Assembly (NCBI GenBank): GCA_003245395.1
Contig: QKDF01000217.1
Span: 1 to 7,755 of the forward strand
Reading direction: 5' to 3'
From: Clostridia bacterium
Lineage (GTDB): Bacteria > Bacillota > Clostridia > Oscillospirales > Oscillospiraceae
DNA: 7,755 bases
This document shows positions 6,546-7,755 of this stretch, piece after piece. The translations under genes were made by a program, and so were the position numbers. Numbering within the stretch: the stretch's first letter is position 1; every line of letters begins with the position of its first letter. The notes beneath the pieces were generated by a model. The model was not told the origin of the DNA and ran no database searches. It was given only the letters and a program-made list of their open reading frames with translations.

Positions 6546-6567
6546 AAAGCGAGTCAACTTGCTTTTT
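6546..6567 (+). terminator. Possible weak second terminator after tsaD
   Basis: AAAGCGAG (6546-6553) pairs with CTTGCTTT (6558-6565) around a TCAA loop, with one G-T wobble, and continues into Ts. The stem is short and AT-rich at its base, so it would be a back-up to the strong terminator at 6482. Confidence 0.35.
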
Positions 6568-6683
6568 GCTGAAATTTCAGTTTTTCTTCGCAAGCCGGCC
6601 CAAAAATGCAGTCGCTTTTTTGTAAATTTTTGGATATCTCAAAATATTATGTTTTATGTAAATGAAACAACGAAATTTTCGGC

Positions 6684-6789
6684 TGTGTAAATCCCTGTTT
6701 TTTCTACATACATTTTCTTATTTTTTTAAAATTTCATTGATATCACAGTGTTTTTACATTGTTGAAAACCCTGTGGAAAATGTGAATAA
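6684..6789 (-). other. Cluster of DnaA-box-like 9-mers, possible replication-initiation or DnaA-binding region
   Basis: Compared with the consensus TTWTNCACA, the minus strand shows two perfect matches back to back, TTATTCACA (6789-6781) and TTTTCCACA (6780-6772). These are followed by one-mismatch sites TTTTCAACA (6768-6760) and ATTTACACA (6692-6684). All four point the same way. The very AT-rich segment at 6700-6745, which could unwind, lies between the last two. This is the architecture of a bacterial oriC or of a DnaA-titration locus. No dnaA, dnaN or rpmH gene is visible beside it, which is why this is offered only as a candidate. Confidence 0.4.
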
Positions 6790-6874
6790 CTCATTGTAGT
6801 CGCAAATTATCGCATCTGTTATGTAAATCTGGTTTCCGGAAGAATGCTGTTTCTTCATTGGATAAAAGGTTGAA

Positions 6875-6951
6875 TTTCGTCTTGTTTTGTCGGAAAATGC
6901 CAGGTGCGGCTTTTGTCGCCGTTCTTATAATTATTGGCACCCAAGACGAAA
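6875..6951. repeat. Nested inverted repeat, possible structured RNA
   Basis: A perfect 10-bp outer pair TTTCGTCTTG (6875-6884) and CAAGACGAAA (6942-6951) encloses a 5-bp pair TGCCA (6898-6902) / TGGCA (6935-6939) and an inner CGGC (6907-6910) / GCCG (6918-6921) hairpin. The three stems are properly nested and separated by internal loops. The fold may be a small structured RNA, part of a long leader, or a decayed mobile repeat. There is no clear promoter or T-run. Confidence 0.3.
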
Positions 6952-6971
6952 GAGCAATCAATTGGCCGATT

Positions 6972-6997
6972 TATTTTGCAAGCTCACTTGCAAAATA
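6972..6997. repeat. Perfect 11-bp inverted repeat
   Basis: TATTTTGCAAG (6972-6982) pairs perfectly with CTTGCAAAATA (6987-6997) around CTCA. The A/T-rich base of the stem (TTTT and AAAA) resembles a bidirectional terminator, but the GC content of the stem is low. It could equally be a protein-binding dyad. Confidence 0.45.
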
Positions 6998-7064
6998 CGT
7001 ATTGTAATATTCACATTTGCTCTGCATATTCATTTTTCATTGAAAAATTGCCTGATGGAATCTG

Positions 7065-7093
7065 TTGACTAAGCGGGAGAAGTATGGTATAGT
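7065..7093 (+). promoter_or_regulatory. Strong promoter upstream of the tRNA-Thr copies
   Basis: TTGACT (7065-7070), a 17-base spacer, and TATAGT (7088-7093) form a near-consensus sigma-A promoter, with a TG one base upstream of the -10 (extended -10). A/T-rich DNA at 7032-7048 (ATTTTTCA-T-TGAAAAAT) sits where an UP element would lie. Strength and position fit a stable-RNA promoter. Transcription should begin near 7100. Confidence 0.8.
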
Positions 7094-7182
7094 ACCGAAG
7101 GTGTCTGTTTCTCACGCCCGCCGGACAAGCGGCGAGGGTAAGAAGCCGCAAAAACAAAGCAAAGAATTCGGTTCTCATAAAT

Positions 7183-7247
7183 GCTACTGTGGCTCAGTTG
7201 GTAGAGCAGCTGATTCGTAATCAGCAGGTCGCTGGTTGTAGTTAAGG
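7183..7247 (+). pseudogene. Broken tRNA-Thr(CGT)-like gene, T-arm and 3' acceptor lost
   Basis: From 7183 the sequence reads as a good tRNA 5' half: acceptor strand GCTACTG, D-arm GCTC/GAGC with AGTTGGTA loop, and anticodon arm GCTGA-TTCGTAA-TCAGC with anticodon CGT (Thr). The T-stem GCTGG then lacks its partner, the T-loop reads TTGTAGT instead of TTCGAGT, and no CAGTAGC acceptor strand or CCA follows. It cannot form a cloverleaf, so it is probably a decayed or truncated second tRNA-Thr. The right boundary is approximate. Confidence 0.75.
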
Positions 7248-7254
7248 TCAGGTA

Positions 7255-7283
7255 TTTTCAAACGCGCGAAAACATGGTAAACT
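7255..7283 (+). promoter_or_regulatory. Possible second promoter, just upstream of the intact tRNA-Thr
   Basis: TTTTCA (7255-7260) and TAAACT (7278-7283) are 17 bases apart, with TG one base before the -10 (extended -10). The ATGGTA context at the -10 resembles that of the strong promoter at 7088. Each hexamer matches only four of six positions, so this is tentative. It would let the intact tRNA be made independently of the broken copy. Confidence 0.35.
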
Positions 7284-7324
7284 AACAAACAGAACTTCGA
7301 CGGAGACAGTCGGTTCTCACAGAT

Positions 7325-7400
7325 GCTGGTGTAGCTCAGTTGGTAGAGCAGCTGATTCGTAATCAGCAGGTCAGGTGTTCGAGTCACCCCACCAGCTCCA
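7325..7400 (+). tRNA. tRNA-Thr, anticodon CGT
   Basis: The 76 bases fold as a cloverleaf: acceptor GCTGGTG with CACCAGC, D-stem GCTC/GAGC, anticodon stem GCTGA/TCAGC with loop TTCGTAA (anticodon CGT, reading ACG), variable loop AGGTC, T-loop TTCGAGT, discriminator T and encoded CCA. The outermost T-stem pair is A-C, a slight blemish. The tRNA reads an ANN codon, so A37 should receive t6A through TsaD, encoded upstream. It is followed almost at once by a strong terminator. Confidence 0.95.
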
Positions 7401-7402
7401 CG

Positions 7403-7433
7403 TCTCCGTCAAGGTATCTTGACGGAGATTTTT
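7403..7433 (+). terminator. Intrinsic terminator of the tRNA-Thr transcript
   Basis: A perfect 11-bp stem (TCTCCGTCAAG 7403-7413 with CTTGACGGAGA 7418-7428) closes a GTAT loop and is followed by five Ts. It begins two bases after the tRNA CCA. Its left arm can alternatively pair with 7295-7307 upstream of the tRNA. Confidence 0.93.
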
Positions 7434-7453
7434 CTATGTCTGGAGGTGCCGTC

Positions 7454-7633
7454 GTGGCGAAAAAGGACTATACTGTTTTTATGAAGAACGCGGAAGCGTC
7501 CGTCCGTATGGAGGGATATACAGTAACCCCCAAAATGCGCAATCAGTGCAAGCGGGTACTCAGCGGCAAAACCACAACAGCCGAGTGCCTAAAGCAGTTT
7601 ACGGCCGCAAAAGCGGCAAAGATGGCCAAATAA
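7454..7633 (+). CDS. VbhA-type antitoxin of a Fic toxin-antitoxin pair
   Basis: The 59-residue protein starts at GTG 7454 (MAKKDYTVF), placed 7 bases after GGAGG (7442-7446). An ATG at 7436 in the same frame lacks a ribosome binding site because the terminator precedes it. The protein carries SVRMEG at residues 16-21, which fits the (S/T)xxxE(G/N) inhibitory motif of class I Fic regulation. In that class the antitoxin glutamate points into the Fic active site and blocks ATP positioning. The following GYTVTPKM...VLSGKTTTAECLKQF pattern matches the small VbhA-like antitoxin domain. Its stop codon TAA (7631-7633) is immediately followed by the ATG of the Fic gene, so the two are translationally coupled. 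No promoter is obvious between the tRNA terminator and the start. Confidence 0.8.
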   Translation: MAKKDYTVFMKNAEASVRMEGYTVTPKMRNQCKRVLSGKTTTAECLKQFTAAKAAKMAK

Positions 7634-7755
7634 ATGGGATACAGCATTGATCCAATTTCAGATAACTGCTATCCGGGTACAACAGTCCTGATCAATAAGC
7701 TGGATATCCGTGACGAGCAAACCCTGAACGAAGCGGAAACTCTGGCCACATATAT
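7634..7755 (+). CDS. Fic/DOC family protein, N-terminus (3' partial)
   Basis: ATG 7634 directly abuts the antitoxin stop codon and opens a frame that is still running at the window end (40 full codons). The N-terminus, with DNCYPGTTVLINKLDIRDEQTL at residues 10-31, is what precedes the Fic domain in many small Firmicutes Fic proteins: a short lead-in, then the helices before the HxFx(D/E)GNGR active site, which is outside the window. Fic enzymes usually transfer AMP from ATP to a hydroxyl of target proteins, and VbhT-like ones AMPylate DNA gyrase and topoisomerase IV. The target here cannot be inferred. The call rests on the N-terminal pattern plus the paired antitoxin upstream. Confidence 0.8.
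   Translation, partial: MGYSIDPISDNCYPGTTVLINKLDIRDEQTLNEAETLATY

Larger units (their letters stand above)
6509..7064. other. AT-rich gene-free region with palindromes and DnaA-box-like motifs
   Basis: About 560 bases lack a credible gene: the short open frames here have no ribosome binding sites and read as AT-rich noise. In sharp contrast to the GC-rich flanks, the stretch is rich in A and T, most strongly at 6700-6745. It holds a possible second terminator (6546-6567), a 12-bp palindrome CTGAAATTTCAG (6569-6580), a cluster of DnaA-box-like sites (6684-6789), four copies of TGTAAAT (6621, 6657, 6686 and 6822), a nested inverted repeat (6875-6951), an 11-bp hairpin (6972-6997) and an AT-rich palindrome (7032-7048). 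Confidence 0.6.
7169..7372 (+). repeat. Direct repeat: partial duplication of the tRNA-Thr 5' region, 142 bp apart
   Basis: Bases 7169-7230 and 7311-7372 are near-identical and exactly 142 bp apart. The match begins in the leader (CGGTTCTCA) and runs through the D-arm and the full anticodon arm to the variable loop. Differences are confined to the leader and to the first part of the tRNA (acceptor strand and position 9). Similarity drops at the T-arm, where the first copy is degraded. Confidence 0.85.

Noticed and set aside
6493..6690. Short plus-strand open frame after tsaD
   Set aside because: It starts inside the terminator hairpin, lacks a ribosome binding site and looks like AT-rich noise.
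6509..7064. CRISPR array
   Set aside because: Repeats such as TGTAAAT are only 7 bases and irregularly spaced; no repeat-spacer periodicity is present.
6887..7072. 61-codon plus-strand open frame in the AT-rich region
   Set aside because: No ribosome binding site; it overlaps several palindromes and the -35 of the tRNA promoter.
7184..7387. Minus-strand open frame across the tRNA copies
   Set aside because: This is a typical spurious protein read from tRNA sequence antisense.
7340..7453. Longer start for the antitoxin inside the tRNA
   Set aside because: It would translate through the tRNA and terminator; GTG 7454 has a proper GGAGG.

Overview
The window looks like a chromosomal segment from a spore-forming member of the Clostridia (Firmicutes), probably a GC-rich Oscillospiraceae-like gut anaerobe. 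The evidence is AGGAGG-type ribosome binding sites throughout, GC-rich coding DNA next to AT-rich intergenic DNA, an Rrf2/IscR-type regulator, a piece of a spore-type GH18 (SleL/YaaH-like) hydrolase, and a proofreading-deficient type of DNA polymerase I. The genus is an inference.

Left end (1-840): the tail of a serine recombinase stops at 252. About twelve bases later the second half of a GH18 gene begins, headless and without a start codon. This looks like the right end of an integrated element that cut the GH18 gene in two. Two strong hairpins follow. Bases 841-1086 hold no convincing gene, only two tiny ribosome-binding-site-preceded ORFs that face each other and share a 13-bp inverted repeat.

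Centre (1087-6503): an Rrf2 regulator on the minus strand (GTG start at 1558) is divergent from a compact plus-strand operon: polA, rimI, a second GNAT acetyltransferase, and tsaD. The intergenic distances are 1 nt, a 53-nt overlap, and 18 nt. The operon ends at a clean terminator (6482-6507). It joins DNA repair and replication (polA), ribosomal protein acetylation (rimI) and the universal t6A tRNA modification (tsaD).

Right end (6504-7755): about 560 bases of AT-rich, gene-free DNA hold a co-oriented cluster of DnaA-box-like 9-mers, a nested inverted repeat that could be a structured RNA, and several perfect palindromes. A strong promoter (TTGACT-17-TATAGT) then leads into a broken tRNA-Thr copy, followed by an intact tRNA-Thr(CGT) and its terminator. 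Immediately after the terminator is a small VbhA-type antitoxin carrying the Fic-inhibitory motif. Its stop codon abuts the start of a Fic-family toxin that runs off the window.

The observations most worth following up are the element/GH18 junction, the DnaA-box cluster away from any visible dnaA gene, the partly duplicated tRNA-Thr, and the antitoxin/Fic pair placed directly behind a tRNA terminator that has an alternative pairing partner upstream of the tRNA.
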